From: Ophiura sarsii
Taxonomy: Eukaryota; Echinodermata; Ophiuroidea; Amphilepidida; Ophiuridae
Assembly (NCBI GenBank): GCA_035610835.1
Contig: CM069446.1
Location: 1,937,001-2,001,000 of the forward strand
Length of the DNA stretch: 64,000 nucleotides
Direction: 5' to 3'
Below the pieces are notes generated by a model. That model worked only from the letters and a program-made list of their open reading frames with translations. It searched no databases and had not been told where the DNA came from. Position numbers and translations under genes: made by a program. Below are positions 44,101 through 57,900 of the stretch, in pieces; position 1 is the stretch's first letter, and every line of letters begins with the position of its first letter.

Positions 44101-46233
44101 GACTTTCAAATATTTGGGACTCATTACAATACACAGTAGCACCCAACTTATAACTCTAATTTTAGTCAAATTCAGAGTGTTTATAAGTAATCTCTTTTTA
44201 TGTACCAAAATATCAATTTGCCCAAAAGTTGAGTTACAGTCTTCTGGCGCTCAACCCTTGACATGATGTCACAGAAAGGCAAAAAGTCTGCCTGCCAGTT
44301 TTCAACTTACTGCCAAACCCAACCAGCCCACTGTGTAATAGAGCGCCAGTATTGCACAAGACCAGCGGCACAAATCATTGTTGTTCAACTCTTTACACAT
44401 GTTCAAGAAATCTGTCAAAACATATTTGTATCCAAATGTTGTGTAACTTGTATCATATTGTACTTTATATGATGTTTGTTTGTTCATTATCCTTTTGTTC
44501 CATTGGGTTTGCTTTTCTCACGCGCTTTGATCTTGATGAAAAGGCGCTTTATAAATGCTCATTTGTATTGTATTGTATTGCATAACTTAGATGACATGGT
44601 TAAAGTAGATTTATCAAGATATTTTGTGTATTTCAGGACATTTTAATGACACCAAATAACTTATCTGATAATAACAGAGGGCAGCATTTATATGAACCAT
44701 TAGCTACAAATTGTCTTGGTTGTTGTAATAATAATAATGACTTGCACAGTTGTGCACCACAATGTGACATGCGCAGGAGAATACCCAACCCAAAACATGG
44801 TCAATTTGGTAGAGTATTATATTAATGCAGCTTATACTACTCTTCACCTTGGCTAAGTTTGAAAGGTATTACACTACTGTAAAACAGTTTAATTTCACGG
44901 CCAAATTAATTTAGCGAATTAGCATTTAGTTGACTTTTTGCATCCATTTAATTTCACTAATTGGTATCATCTTCCTTTATATAACCATTATAAATAATAT
45001 AATTGGCAGCAATTTAATTTGGCAAATTGGATCTCCCAGCGAAATTAAGCTGTTTTACAGTATGTCAACATTCAATTGTTCACACAATATACAGTATAAA
45101 ATACAAATTGTTCCCCACTTGTACTGAGTGAATATCAAATCATTGTATGTAAAGCATGACATTTTCACACAAATTAACAATTTGAATGTTACATAATTCA
45201 CATTGGCACAATGTCCCAAAATTGTCATGGCACAAAAAGTCAAGCTTTATAGTTTTCCATTATTTACAGTAATATTGAATGTATTGCTTTGTCATTTTGT
45301 AAATTCTCTTTTTATCACTTAAAAAGATCCAGTTTTCTATACATTATTCTGCACTAAATCTAAGGCAAAATGGTTGGCTATGTTTCGGAGACGTTTGGTT
45401 AAAAAGCTTACAACTAGGGTACTTGTTATTTTGAAGCAACACATTAAAGAACTAAGCCACATAAACAATATTTTTAAGACATAAAAGAACATTGGTGGTT
45501 TTGCCAATACCTCGTTTGAGAAGATATAGGTGTGAAATCTCCTTTTCGAGGTGCAGTGTATGCTTCTCCGAGACAAAACATGGCCTTTAGGCCATAAAAA
45601 ACACACCACCGTGTTCTACAAGCAAACGGACCTCTCAGGTTTTATATTGAGTATTCCAAATAACATCCAAACCAATGACAAAGAAGTGGCCTCAGTTTAT
45701 GAAAGAGATAACATTGTCTTTATAGAAAGTAGTCAAAAATATATATAGCCCAGTGCCATATCTATATATATGTATACACCAAATGCTGAATGTCATTAAA
45801 TTTGGAATTTGTTGTTACAAAAAAAGGTCCCCTTGCAAAGAAATCGACCAACAAGCATCTGAGTGTTGTGGTTGTATTATCTATTGGCTTCAAACTCCAA
45901 CGAGTATTGACAAAATTAAAAGTGATTGATGAACAATTTCAAAACATTGCTTGAAAAGCAGTACAATACATACATGTTCATGGTTACACATGTAACACAT
46001 CAATAACCTTTCAAACTTAATACAGGCGTTTATGTTTGCTATCTACTGAAGATAGCATGCTTTTCAATGGTGAAATAACGTGCACGCGGTAAAAGTGTGT
46101 CACACAGTTTGTCTTTATTTCTTGAACTTTCAATGCCTTTGTAGCATGAATTGACCAGTTGTAATGATAGTAATGAATACATATTACAAATTTAGAATGT
46201 CTATAATCTCCTTTTTGTGTATACTGAGATGGA

Positions 46234-46267
<34 letters not shown>

Positions 46268-48078
46268 AGTGATACATTTAGTTGTATATGAAATTATGGA
46301 AAAGTTCAAATTAGAAAATAAATCCGGGGTTTACCTGTATGTAAGACTCCATGACAGAGGGTGCCAGAGACACTTCATTTGCATAGAACTGGCAAATTCC
46401 TCCTTCTTTACACGCATCTCAACCATTAAACGAAGATCTTTGAAAAAAATCAAATCCTGGGATAGGCCTAGGCCTAGGCCTACTGTAACACGGTTAGCCA
46501 ATCTGTAATGGAATTTCAAAAAGAAAAGATATGGTATGATGATCAGGGTTTACATAGTATAGATAACCCCTTTTCTCTCCTCCCTGTATACAGTATATAT
46601 CCCCTCCCACCCTCTTCTCCCCACCCCTTCACCCGCTAGCTAGGCACTGGCTATTACACTGCACCCTTGACTAGTGCAAGTCTGATTATCATGATAATAA
46701 CCCACGGCTATGACTAAACAGCTGGGTTTTTCATCTTTGTTTACTTGGTGTATTCGGGGAAGGGGAGGGAGGGGGTTGTTGTGGAAACAAATATTTGACC
46801 TCTATCTAATATGGGATCGTGCTATGGTGGACTTACATGAATAGGGAGACCTTTACTTTGTGCAGACATGGTATCATTCCAATCCAATGTTTTAAATTTT
46901 GATTATCACTTGATTTGTAAAAAAGTAAGCTTATTTAAGAGTTGCCTGCAGCCTCTGAAAGTTGTCTTACATACCACTATCAGTCCTGTGTGTGAACAGA
47001 CAACTTGGTCACTGTTCGATCTATCTGTTAATAAGCTTAATTACAATTTTAAATCAGTGTAAATTGACTTTGAAAAGTAACCAGTGACAGTTGACTAAAC
47101 CTACGTTCTTACGCGGCTGAATAGACTGAATGAAGCAGTTTCTTGTGCTGCTTTTTCTACACTAAATGTTCCTAAATCAATAGAAAACTTACATTAAATG
47201 GTAAATAGCCACAGAAATTCAGCGTATCATTAATTTGAAAACTTTTTTTAATCGGTTCGTATGACCATAGCAACCAGACAGCCCGTGAGATAGGCGTGGG
47301 CAATACGAAATCCCGATTTTCATAAATTAACTGGATTTTCATGTAGAGTACACACCACTAAATAAATTCCCCATTGCTTACTGTGTAAAATGGACCATGA
47401 TTATTCGCCATTTTCTCGCTTATAAAGCAACTGGTTGCTTCAACTTTGCATTCTGTGTGAAGATCATGGTCTTGGCTTTCCTGTAAACAACAAAAATATA
47501 TAAGTTCAAGGCAAAATCTTCGAGATATGCGCCGTCAAAGATACACATGTTTGTAGATTGCCCAGGCCTAGCTTAGGTCTAAGCAATTCTAATCAATTAT
47601 CTGAAGTCTCTAAAATGACTAAAAAATCATAAAAAATTGGTCAAAGAAGAAAATTTGCATTGATATTGTTTGATAATCTTCATTTAATAATCATCCGATC
47701 AAAAGTTTGGCCAACAACACTATTTTTGAAGCATTTTTATATATTTCACTTAGAGGAGGGTCATCCCAACCAATTCAACAGGCCTTTCGTGGACTCTTCC
47801 ATTATTTATTTAGTGGTGTGAATCCTTCAGACTAGTTAAGGGGGGACTCAAAATAATTTTTGTTAGCTTTGTTCAACAAAATTTGGGTCAAAAAAGTGAA
47901 TTTTGTGATTTTCTAAAGAAATCTACTTTTTTGGTCATAATTGACGCCAAATTTGGATTCTCTGATCCATTTCCTTTCCAAAAATGTATACTTTTATATG
48001 CATTTGATTAATAGTTCAATAATTACAGCACTCACAAATTCAAAAAATCAAATCAAAAACTTCCTTAAGTCCCCCCTT
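41140..48078. repeat. Macrosatellite unit 3 (6.94 kb)
   Basis: The first part matches unit 2 almost exactly. Near its end it carries GCAAAATCTTCGAG and ATCAAAAACTTCC, as units 4 and 5 do. It is therefore a mosaic, as expected from unequal exchange. Confidence 0.9.
41676..42043. mobile_element. hAT-like element B (unit 3)
   Basis: Same insertion as in unit 2, with the same ACAACCGC duplication, carried along by unit duplication. Confidence 0.85.
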
Positions 48079-48557
48079 AAGTCAAATGTGATCTTATGAT
48101 ATATAGTTGTTAATAAAGAGCTCATGACAAAAAGCAATAAATATTATTAATGTTATTAACCACATCTGCCTGATTAAATTAGTTAATGGTTATAGCTAAT
48201 TTCAATCTCTTTAGATTTAAACTATTAGTACAATTGTACTCATTTTATGTAAATATTATATATTATTGATGTTGTTTTGTTATGATATTTTATAATTTTG
48301 TAATAAATACTACTGGTACAGATTGATTCTATTGCTATTTGTTGTTAAGCGTTTTTTGTATTGACTAAAACATGCTAAAAATAGGACATGTTTTGTATCG
48401 ATTCATTAAGAGAATTGCTTTATAAAATATCTGATTTTAATTTTAACTCCTGATTTCGAAACAACCTGAAGCTGATACTGGTGCTAATTCAAGTTCGCTA
48501 ATTTTCCAATGCTTGAATAGTGTTAAGGTCCTTCTGTATTCATTCGCTGCTGTAAGG

Positions 48558-48723
48558 CTATATTAAAAACATATTTTGTCTCAAAGCTCTTCAGTTTTTC
48601 AAAACCTAATGCGGAATGCGTTTTTTAATTTTTTTGGAAAAAAATTAAAAAAATTCTAACGCCCATCAATTAACTAACGCGCGCAGAGCTTTGAGACAAA
48701 TGATTTTTTTTTTTAATATAGTC
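48558..48723. mobile_element. Small TIR element, TAAGG target (unit 4 only)
   Basis: CTATATTAAAAA and TTTTAATATAG ends, with inner TTTGTCTCAAAGCTCT and AGAGCTTTGAGACAAA. TAAGG is repeated on both sides (48553-48557, 48724-48728). Other units read GCTGTAAGGTGGCTTC without it. Confidence 0.75.
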
Positions 48724-49331
48724 TAAGGTGGCTTCACCAATTTGCAATTTGGAACTGATCAAACTCTAGTACAACCGCGATACTGACACAAAGCTGAAAA
48801 ACATACACACAGCAGAGACATTTGATATATTTCATGTATATATTCATAATTCCATAATTAAGTCTTCCATGTTTATTACAAGTATTAAATGTACTACATA
48901 AGCCTTGTAATAACAAGCCTACTACTTCTATCTAATTGCTAATTGCTATTTCTGTCCTATATTGAATCATACACAACATAATATTCAAATATAGTCCAAT
49001 ATAAATATAGATAATATTTTCCATTGATGTCAAATTCATTCAGAGGGGTACATCGGAAATTATTTAGACGGGTTCATCGGAAATCATTTTACAATTTAAT
49101 AGTTTACATATTTTCAAACAATGAAGGTGTTTCTATATTATTGTCTACGTATACGGGGAACATAACACTACAGGTGTTTATTGTTACTTGACAACTGCTT
49201 CTTACTTATTAATAAATAGGACATTATTTTCAGTTTCTAAAATCCATATTATGATTTGATGATTAAAACAAAATTCCCATAATACCCTCTGTGTGTTTTG
49301 AACACAATGTAACATTCTAAGAGATGTAGGT

Positions 49332-49816
49332 CTTTGAATAAGTTCATCAGGATTGTAGATTGAAATGATAAAAATGTTTTGTTTACAAATCCAAAAATAT
49401 CTACTCGCGACTAGACAGTTTCGTCTTCCCGTTCGGAAGACTTCTTCGGTAGTGACTTGATCCACTTGTTTTTCCCGCGAGATTTTCTTACACTCTCGTT
49501 CCCAGGAAGCTCAGGTGTTGTTAACAGTGGATCGTATACATGATTTAGAGAATAAATACCCTCGTCGCGGTTGATGATTTTGGCCCCCTGCCTTCGTATC
49601 CAAATGGATTCTCTTATCCATCGCTTATGTTTGTCTAAATCATGTATACGATCCACTGTTAACAACACCTGAGCTTCCTGGGAACGAGATTGTAAGAAAA
49701 TCTCGCTGGAAAAACAAGTGGATCAAGTCACTACCGAAGAAGTCTTCCTAACGGGAAGACGAAACTGTCTAGTCGTGAGTAGATATTTTTGGATTTGTAA
49801 ACAAAACATTTTTATC
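49332..49816. mobile_element. Inverted pair of Penelope-like element 3' ends (unit 4 only)
   Basis: Two arms face each other: AATGTTTTGTTTACAAATCC near 49373 and its complement near 49792. The minus-strand frame (49411-49668) encodes KRWIRESIWIRR, NRDEG and LNHVYDPLL, which resembles the C-terminal end of the GIY-YIG endonuclease region of Penelope-like retroelements. The insertion is flanked by the 13-bp duplication AAGAGATGTAGGT. The other units lack it. Family assignment rests on recalled motifs. Confidence 0.65.
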
Positions 49817-49838
49817 AAGAGATGTAGGTGTTACAGTA

Positions 49839-50145
49839 CCTATGAGTAAGATATCACAAATGAGCCTAGTTGTAAGTATTCCCACTTAGAAACTTTGTCC
49901 CCATTTTGAGACAAATTAATTGAAAACAAAATCCGATGATACTGGGATTCGAACCCAGGATCTTTCGGTCCCAATGTGTATGTCATACCACTAGACCAGC
50001 TAGGGTGTCAGTGCCGGGCTGGTGATTTTAATCCTACAAAAGACATAGGGTATGCCATAGTCTATATGTAGTTTGGAATAAAGCGGTACAACTCATACAA
50101 TAGAAGTCTTTGCACTAGACTAATTTGTGATAGCTTACTCATAGG
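49839..50145. mobile_element. TA-flanked MITE with tRNA-like relic (unit 4)
   Basis: The least rearranged version of the element at 26188-26431. CCTATGAGTAAG and CTTACTCATAGG ends are flanked by TA, with a single copy of the sequence that became the 75-bp repeat. Confidence 0.7.
49934..50006 (-). pseudogene. tRNA-Pro-like relic with A and B boxes
   Basis: On the minus strand TGGTCTAGTGGTA (A box, 49986-49998) and GGTTCGAATCC (B box, 49945-49955) are intact. The anticodon loop is TTGGGAC-like, and the anticodon and acceptor stems no longer pair well. It is a decayed tRNA or a tRNA-derived SINE head, not a functional tRNA. Confidence 0.55.
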
Positions 50146-53100
50146 TAGAACTGAAGTTGTTGATCAGGAAAGATGACCTATTGCATAAAAGACTGTCACA
50201 CGGCATCTGTGTGGCATGTTTTTAAGCGGGAATGGACCTCATTTATAATTGACACATTCCTGCTGCCATTGATGGGGTACACATCGATATCAGTTAACAC
50301 TATCCACGCGGCTATTGGTTTTACCATACCAAACAGATTTTCAACAACCCTTCCCAAAAATCTCAAGGATTACTGAACCAATGCTAGGCATGTTTGTACT
50401 TGTTTCAATGCATTTCACATGGTGATTCCCAATATGGTTATGAAATTTAACAATTTTGACATTTTTCAAACATTTTGTGAAATTTTGGAATGTCGTCTGC
50501 AGCTGCCTGCCGCGTGGAAATGGTTAACAAAAGCAAGGCAAACAATGTACTGTTTACATTCTTCGCCTCTATCGCTTTCATAACGCTATATCAATCATTA
50601 TATCAATGTTGAACCCTTCAACAACAGGAATGTGGAAATGATCAATATGGTCTATACGAGCATGCATTCTAATCAAATTATCATGATACAGAATATTATA
50701 GGACTATTTCAAGTTTGATAGTTGACATCTTTTCAATTCAAGAGGCTAAATATTTTACTCTATTTTTGTTAATGATCAATCAGTGATTAAAAATATGGAG
50801 ACATTATATATTTATTTAAATGTTTGGCCAAAAGTGTCACAAAGAGGACAGAAAGATTTATGATCTATACAGGGGCGGGGAAATACAAAAAGATATATTA
50901 GTAGTTCAAATAGATTAATGACGTTTAATATCAGGATTGTTTGCAGGAATTGTTAAAGATATCTTGAGTTAATATTGGTGCCAGTTTGCATTCTGACCTC
51001 TATGCTTGAGTGAATCAAAGATGTTTTGGGATATTTCAGTTAATTCAAAGTGTTCAACCAAGCTCTGTCCAAGTGTAAAGTACTGACCATGTATACATCA
51101 AGGGTTGAGCGCCAGAAGGGCGCAACTCAAGAAATGCTATTTTGAGATAATCGACTTTCAAATATTTGGGACTCATTACAATACACAGTAGCACCCAACT
51201 TATAACTCTAATTTTAGTCAAATTCAGAGTGTTTATGAGTAATTTCTTAATGGTTCTGAAAATCTAGGTTATATGGATTATTTATGTACCAAAATATAAA
51301 TTGGCCCAAAAGTTGAGTTACGGCCTTCTGGCGCTCAATCCTTGACATGTCACAGAAAGGCAAAAAAGCAGTCTGCCCGCCAGTTTTCAACTTACTGCCA
51401 AACATAACCAGCCTACTGTGTAATAGAGCGCCAGTATTGCACAAGACCAGCGGCACAGATCATTGTTGTTCAACTCTGGATGACATGGTTAAAGTAGATT
51501 TATCAAGATATTTTGTGTATTTCAGGACATTTTAATGACACCAAATAACTTATCTGATTATAACAGAGGGCAGCATTTATATGAACCATTAGCTACACAT
51601 TGTCTTGGTTGTTGTAATAATAATAATGACTTGCACAGTTGTGCACCAGCACAGTTGTGCACCACAATGTGACATGCGCAGGAGAATACCCAACCCAAAA
51701 CATGGTCAATTTGGTAGAGTATTATATTAATGCAGCTTATACTACTCTTCACCTTGGCTAAGTTTGAAAGGTATTACACTACTGTAAAACAGTTTAATTT
51801 CACGGCCAAATTAATTTAGCGAATTAGCATTTAGTTGACTTTTTGCATCCATTTAATTTCACTAATTGGTATCATCTTCCTTTATATAACCATTATAAAT
51901 AATATAATTGGCAGCAATTTAATTTGGCAAATTGGATCTCCCAGCGAAATTAAGCTGTTTTACAGTATGTCAACATTCAATTGTTCACACAATATACAGT
52001 ATAAAATACAAATTGTTCCCCACTTGTACTGAGTGAATATCAAATCATTGTATGTAAAGCATGACATTTTCACACAAATTAACAATTTGAATGTTACATA
52101 ATTCACATTGGCACGATGTCCCAACATTGTCATGGCACAAAAATTCAAGCTTTATAGTTTTCCATTATTTACAGTAAATATTGAATGTATTGCTTTGTCA
52201 TTTTTTAAATTCTCTTTTTATTACTTAAAAAGATCCAGTTTTCTATACATTATTCTGCACTAAATCTAAGGCAAAATGGTTGGCTATGTTTCGGAGACGT
52301 TTGGTTAAAAAGCTTACAACTAGGGTACTTGTTATTTTGAAGCAACACATTAAAGAACTAAGCCACATAAACAATATTTTTAAGACATAAAAGAACATTG
52401 GTGGTTTTGCCAATACCTCGTTTGAGAAGATATAGGTGTGAAATCTCCTTTTCGAGGTGCAGTGTATGCTTCTCCGAGACAAAACATGGCCTTTAGGCCA
52501 TAAAAAACACACCACCGTGTTTTACAAGCAAACGGACCTCTCAGGTTTTATATTGAGTATTCCAAATAACATCCAAACCAATGACAAAGAAGTGGCCTCA
52601 GTTTATGAAAGAGATAACATTTTGTCTTTATAGAAAGTAGTCAAAAATATATATAGCCCAGTGCCATATCTATATATATGTATACACCAAATGCTGAATG
52701 TCATTAAATTTGGAATTTGTTGTTACAAAAAAAGGTCCCCTTGCAAAGAAATCGACCAACAAGCATCTGAGTGTTGTGGTTGTATTATCTATTGGCTTCA
52801 AACTCCAACGAGTATTGACAAAATTAAAAGTGATTGATGAACAATTTCAAAACATTGCTTGAAAAGCAGTACAATACATACATGTTCATGGTTACACATG
52901 TAACACATCAATAACCTTTCAAACTTAATACAGGCGTTTATGTTTGCTATCTACTGAAGATAGCATGCTTTTCAATGGTGAAATAACGTGCACGCGGTAA
53001 AAGTGTGTCACACAGTTTGTCTTTATTTCTTGAACTTTCAATGCCTTTGTAGCATGAATTGACCAGTTGTAATGATAGTAATGAATACATATTACAAATT

Positions 53101-54977
53101 TAGAATGTCTATAATCTCCTTTTTGTGTATACTGAGATGGAACCGGGGGGGGGGGGGGGGGGGGCAAGTGATACATTTAGTTGTATATGAAATTATGGAA
53201 AAGTTCAAATTAGAAAATAAATCCGGGGTTTACCTGTATGTAAGACTCCATGACAGAGGGTGCCAGAGACACTTCATTTGCATAGAACTGGCATATTCCT
53301 CCTTCTTTACACGCATCTCAACCATTAAACGAAGATCTTTGAAAAAAATCAAATCCTGGGATAGGCCTAGGCCTAGGCCTACTGTAACACGGTTAGCCAA
53401 TCTGTAATGGAATTTCAAAAAGAAAAGATATGGTATGATGATCAGGGTTTACATAGTATAGATAACCCCTTTTCTCTCCTCCCTGTATACAGTATATATC
53501 CCCTCCCACCCTCTTCTCCCCACCCCTTCACCCGCTAGCTAGGCACTGGCTATTACACTGCACCCTTGACTAGTGCAAGTCTGATTATCATGATAATAAC
53601 CCACGGCTATGACTAAACAGCTGGGTTTTTCATCTTTGTTTACTTGGTGTATTCGGGGAAGGGGAGGGAGGGGGTTGTTGTGGAAACAAATATTTGACCT
53701 CTATCTAATATGGGATCGTGCTATGGTGGACTTACATGAATAGGGAGACCTTTACTTTGTGCAGACATGGTATCATTCCAATCCAATGTTTTAAATTTTG
53801 ATTATCACTTGATTTGTAAAAAAGTAAGCTTATTTAAGAGTTGCCTGCAGCCTCTGAAAGTTGTCTTACATACCACTATCAGTCCTGTGTGTGAACAGAC
53901 AACTTGGTCACTGTTCGATCTATCTGTTAATAAGCTTAATTACAATTTTAAATCAGTGTAAATTGACTTTGAAAAGTAACCAGTGACAGTTGACTAAACC
54001 TACGTTCTTACGCGGCTGAATAGACTGAATGAAGCAGTTTCTTGTGCTGCTTTTTCTACACTAAATGTTCCTAAATCAATAGAAAACTTACATTAAATGG
54101 TAAATAGCCACAGAAATTCAGCGTATCATTAATTTGAAAACTTTTTTTAATCGGTTCGTATGACCATAGCAACCAGACAGCCCGTGAGATAGGCGTGGGC
54201 AATACGAAATCCCGATTTTCATAAATTAACTGGATTTTCATGTAGAGTACACACCACTAAATAAATTCCCCATTGCTTACTGTGTAAAATGGACCATGAT
54301 TATTCGCCATTTTCTCGCTTATAAAGCAACTGGTTGCTTCAACTTTGCATTCTGTGTGAAGATCATGGTCTTGGCTTTCCTGTAAACAACAAAAATATAT
54401 AAGTTCAAGGCAAAATCTTCGAGATATGCGCCGTCAAAGATACACATGTTTGTAGATTGCCCAGGCCTAGCTTAGGTCTAAGCAATTCTAATCAATTATC
54501 TGAAGTCTCTAAAATGACTAAAAAATCATAAAAAATTGGTCAAAGAAGAAAATTTGCACTGATATTGTTTGATAATCTTCATTTAATAATCATCCGATCA
54601 AAAGTTTGGCCAACAACACTATTTTTGAAGCATTTTTATATATTTCACTTAGAGGAGGGTCATCCCAACCAATTCAACAGGCCTTTCGTGGACTCTTCCA
54701 TTATTTATTTAGTGGTGTGAATCCTTCAGACTAGTTAAGGGGGGACTCAAAATCATTTTTGTTAGCTTTGTTCAACAAAATTTGGGTCAAAAAAGTGAAT
54801 TTTGTGATTTTCTAAAGAAATCTACTTTTTTGGTCATAATTGACGCCAAATTTGGATTCTCTGATCCATTTCCTTTCCAAAAATGTATACTTTTATATGC
54901 ATTTGATTAATAGTTCAATAATTACAGCACTCACAAATTCAAAAAATAAAATCAAAAACTTCCTTAAGTCCCCCCTT

Positions 54978-57900
54978 AAGTCAAATGTGATCTTATGATA
55001 TATAGTTGTTAATAAAGAGCTCATGACAAAAAGCAATAAATGTTATTAATGTTATTAACCACATCTGCCTGATTAAATTAGTTAATGGTTATAGCTAATT
55101 TCAATCTCTTTAGATTTAAACTATTAGTACAATTGTACTCATTTTATGTAAATATTATATATTATTGATGTTGTTTTGTTATGATATTTTATAATTTTGT
55201 AATAAATACTACTGGTACAGATTGATTCTATTGCTATTTGTTGTTAAGCGTTTTTTGTATTGACTAGTATCGATTCATTAAGAGAATTGCTTTATAAAAT
55301 ATCTGATTTTAATTTTAACTCCTGATTTCGAAACAACCTGAAGCTAATACTGGTGCTAATTCGAGTTTCGCTAATTTTCCAATGCTTGAATAGTGTTATG
55401 GTCCTTCTGTATTCATTCGCTGCTGTAAGGTGGCTTCACCAATTTGGAACTGATCAAACCTCTAGTACATACAACCGCTAGGGATAGCACTGGATCAAAA
55501 ATGTGAGAGGTCCTATGAAATTTTTCAGGACCCTGTAGGACTTCAAAAAACAAATTTAAGGGCCCCCCCCCCTGAGAATTTGAGGGGTTCTGAAGTTTGG
55601 GTATTTGAAAATTTTACTTTTTTACGGACAGTTTTAATGAATTTATATCATGTATATTGTGAGCAAAGGATGGATATGTAATTTACAGAATTTCTTAAGG
55701 TTTCCATTTCCATACATCGTCAAATTTAAGGTATAAATTCTGGCGGCCATTTTTTATTCCAAGATGGCAGTTCTTTTCTTGTTTCTGGCTCTGAAATGAA
55801 ATGGTCCCTTCAATTTTGATCGGGACCCGCAAGTCTTTCCAATTTGAAACCTGACGCGTCACTGCAAGAAAGTGAGAGGTCCAGGACGCGCAGACGCGTC
55901 AGAATGCGACCCCTGACAACCGCGATACTGACACAAAGCTGAAAAACATACACACAGCAGAGACATTTGATATATTTCATGTATATATTCATAATTCCAT
56001 AATTAAGTCTTCCATGTTTATTACAAGTATTAAATGTACTACATCAGCCTTGTAATAACAAGTCTACTACTTCTATCTAATTGCTAATTGCTATTTCTGT
56101 CCTATATTGAATCATACACAACATAATATTCAAATATAGTCCAATATAAATATAGATAATATTTTCCATTGATGTCAAATTCATTCAGACGGGTACATCA
56201 GAAATCATTTAGACGGGTTCATCGGAAATCATTTTACAATTTAATAGTTTACATATTTTCAAATAATGAAGGGGTTTCTATATTATTGTCTATGGATACG
56301 GAGAACATAACACTGCAGGTGTTCTATTTACTTGACAACTGCTTCTTACTTATTAATAAATAGGATATTATTTTCAGTTTCTAAAATCCATATTATGATT
56401 TGATGATTAAAACAAAATGCCCATAATGCCCTCAGTGTGTTTTGAACACAATGTAACCTTCTAGGAGATGTAGGTGTTACAGTACCTATGAGTAAGTTAT
56501 CACAAATGAGCCTAGTCGTAAGTATTCCAACTTAGAAACTTTGTCCACATTTTGAGACAAATAAATTGAAAGCAAAGAGTTGATACATAAAATCTGATAA
56601 TACTGGGATTCGAACTCAGGATCTTTCCCTCTCAAAGCGAAAGTCTACATGTAGTTTGGAATAAATCTGTATAACTCATACAATAGAAGTCTTTGCACTA
56701 GACTAATTTGTGATAGCGTACTCATTTAGGTAGTTGTTGATCAGGAAAGAGGACATATTGCATAAAAGACTGTCATACAGCGTCTGTGTGGCATGTTTTT
56801 AAGAGGGAATGGACCTCATTTATAATTGACACATTCCTGCTGCCATTGATGGGGTACACATCGATATCAGTTAACACTATCCACGCGGCTATTGGTTTTA
56901 CCATACCAAACAGATTTTCAACAACCCTTCCCAAAAATCTCAAGGATTACTGAACCAATGCTAGGCATGTTTGTACTCATTTCAATGCATTTCACATGGT
57001 GATTCCCAATATGGTTATGAAATTTAACAATTTTGACATTTTTCAATCATTTTGTGAAATTTTGGAATGTCGTCTGCAGCTGCCTGCCGCGTGGAAATGG
57101 TTAACAAAAGCAAGGCAAACAATGTACTGTTTACATTCTTCGCCTCTATCGCTTTCATAACGCTATATCAATCATTATATCAATGTTTAACCCTTCAACA
57201 ACAGGAATGTGGAAATTATCAATATGATCTATACGAGCATGCATTCTAATCAAATTATCATGATACAGAATATTATAGGACTATTTCAAGTTTGATAGTT
57301 GACATCTTTTCAATTCAAGAGGCTAAATATTTAACTCTATTTTTGTTAATGATCAATCAGTGATTAAAAATATGGACACATTATATATTTAAATGTTTGG
57401 CCAAAAGTTACACAAAGAGGACAGAAAGATTTATGATCTATACAGGGGCGGGGAAATACAAAAAGATATATTAGTAGTTCAAATAGATTGATGACGTTTC
57501 ATATCAGGATTGTTTGCAGGAATTGTTAAAGATATCTTGAGTTAATATTGGTGCCAGTTCGTATTCTGACCTCTATGCTTGAGTGAATCAAGGATGTTTT
57601 GGGATATTTCAGTAAATTCAAAGTGTTCAACCAAGCTCTGTCCAAGTGTAAAGTACAGACCATGTATACATCGAGGGTTGAGCGCCAGAAGGCTGTAACT
57701 CAAGAAATGCTATTTTGAGATCACCGACTTTCAAATATTTGGGACTCATTACAATACACAGTAGCACCCAACTTATAACTCTAATTTTAGTCAAATTCAG
57801 AGTGTTTATAAGTAATCTCTTTTTATGTAACAAAATATCAATTTGCCCAAAAGTTGAGTTACAGTCTTTTGGCGCTCAACCCTTGACATGATGTCACAGA

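Larger units (their letters stand above)
48079..54977. repeat. Macrosatellite unit 4 (6.90 kb)
   Basis: The most distinct unit in its first 2 kb. It lacks both hAT-like insertions (empty site near 48770) and the 197-bp retroposon-like tail. It has its own insertions at 48558-48723 and 49332-49816, one 75-bp unit and the fullest tRNA-like relic. Confidence 0.9.

Noticed and set aside
34213..48078. Units 2 and 3 as an assembly duplication
   Set aside because: They differ in poly(G) length and in several positions near the 3' end, where unit 3 agrees with units 4 and 5, so they are more likely real. Long reads would be needed to exclude an error.
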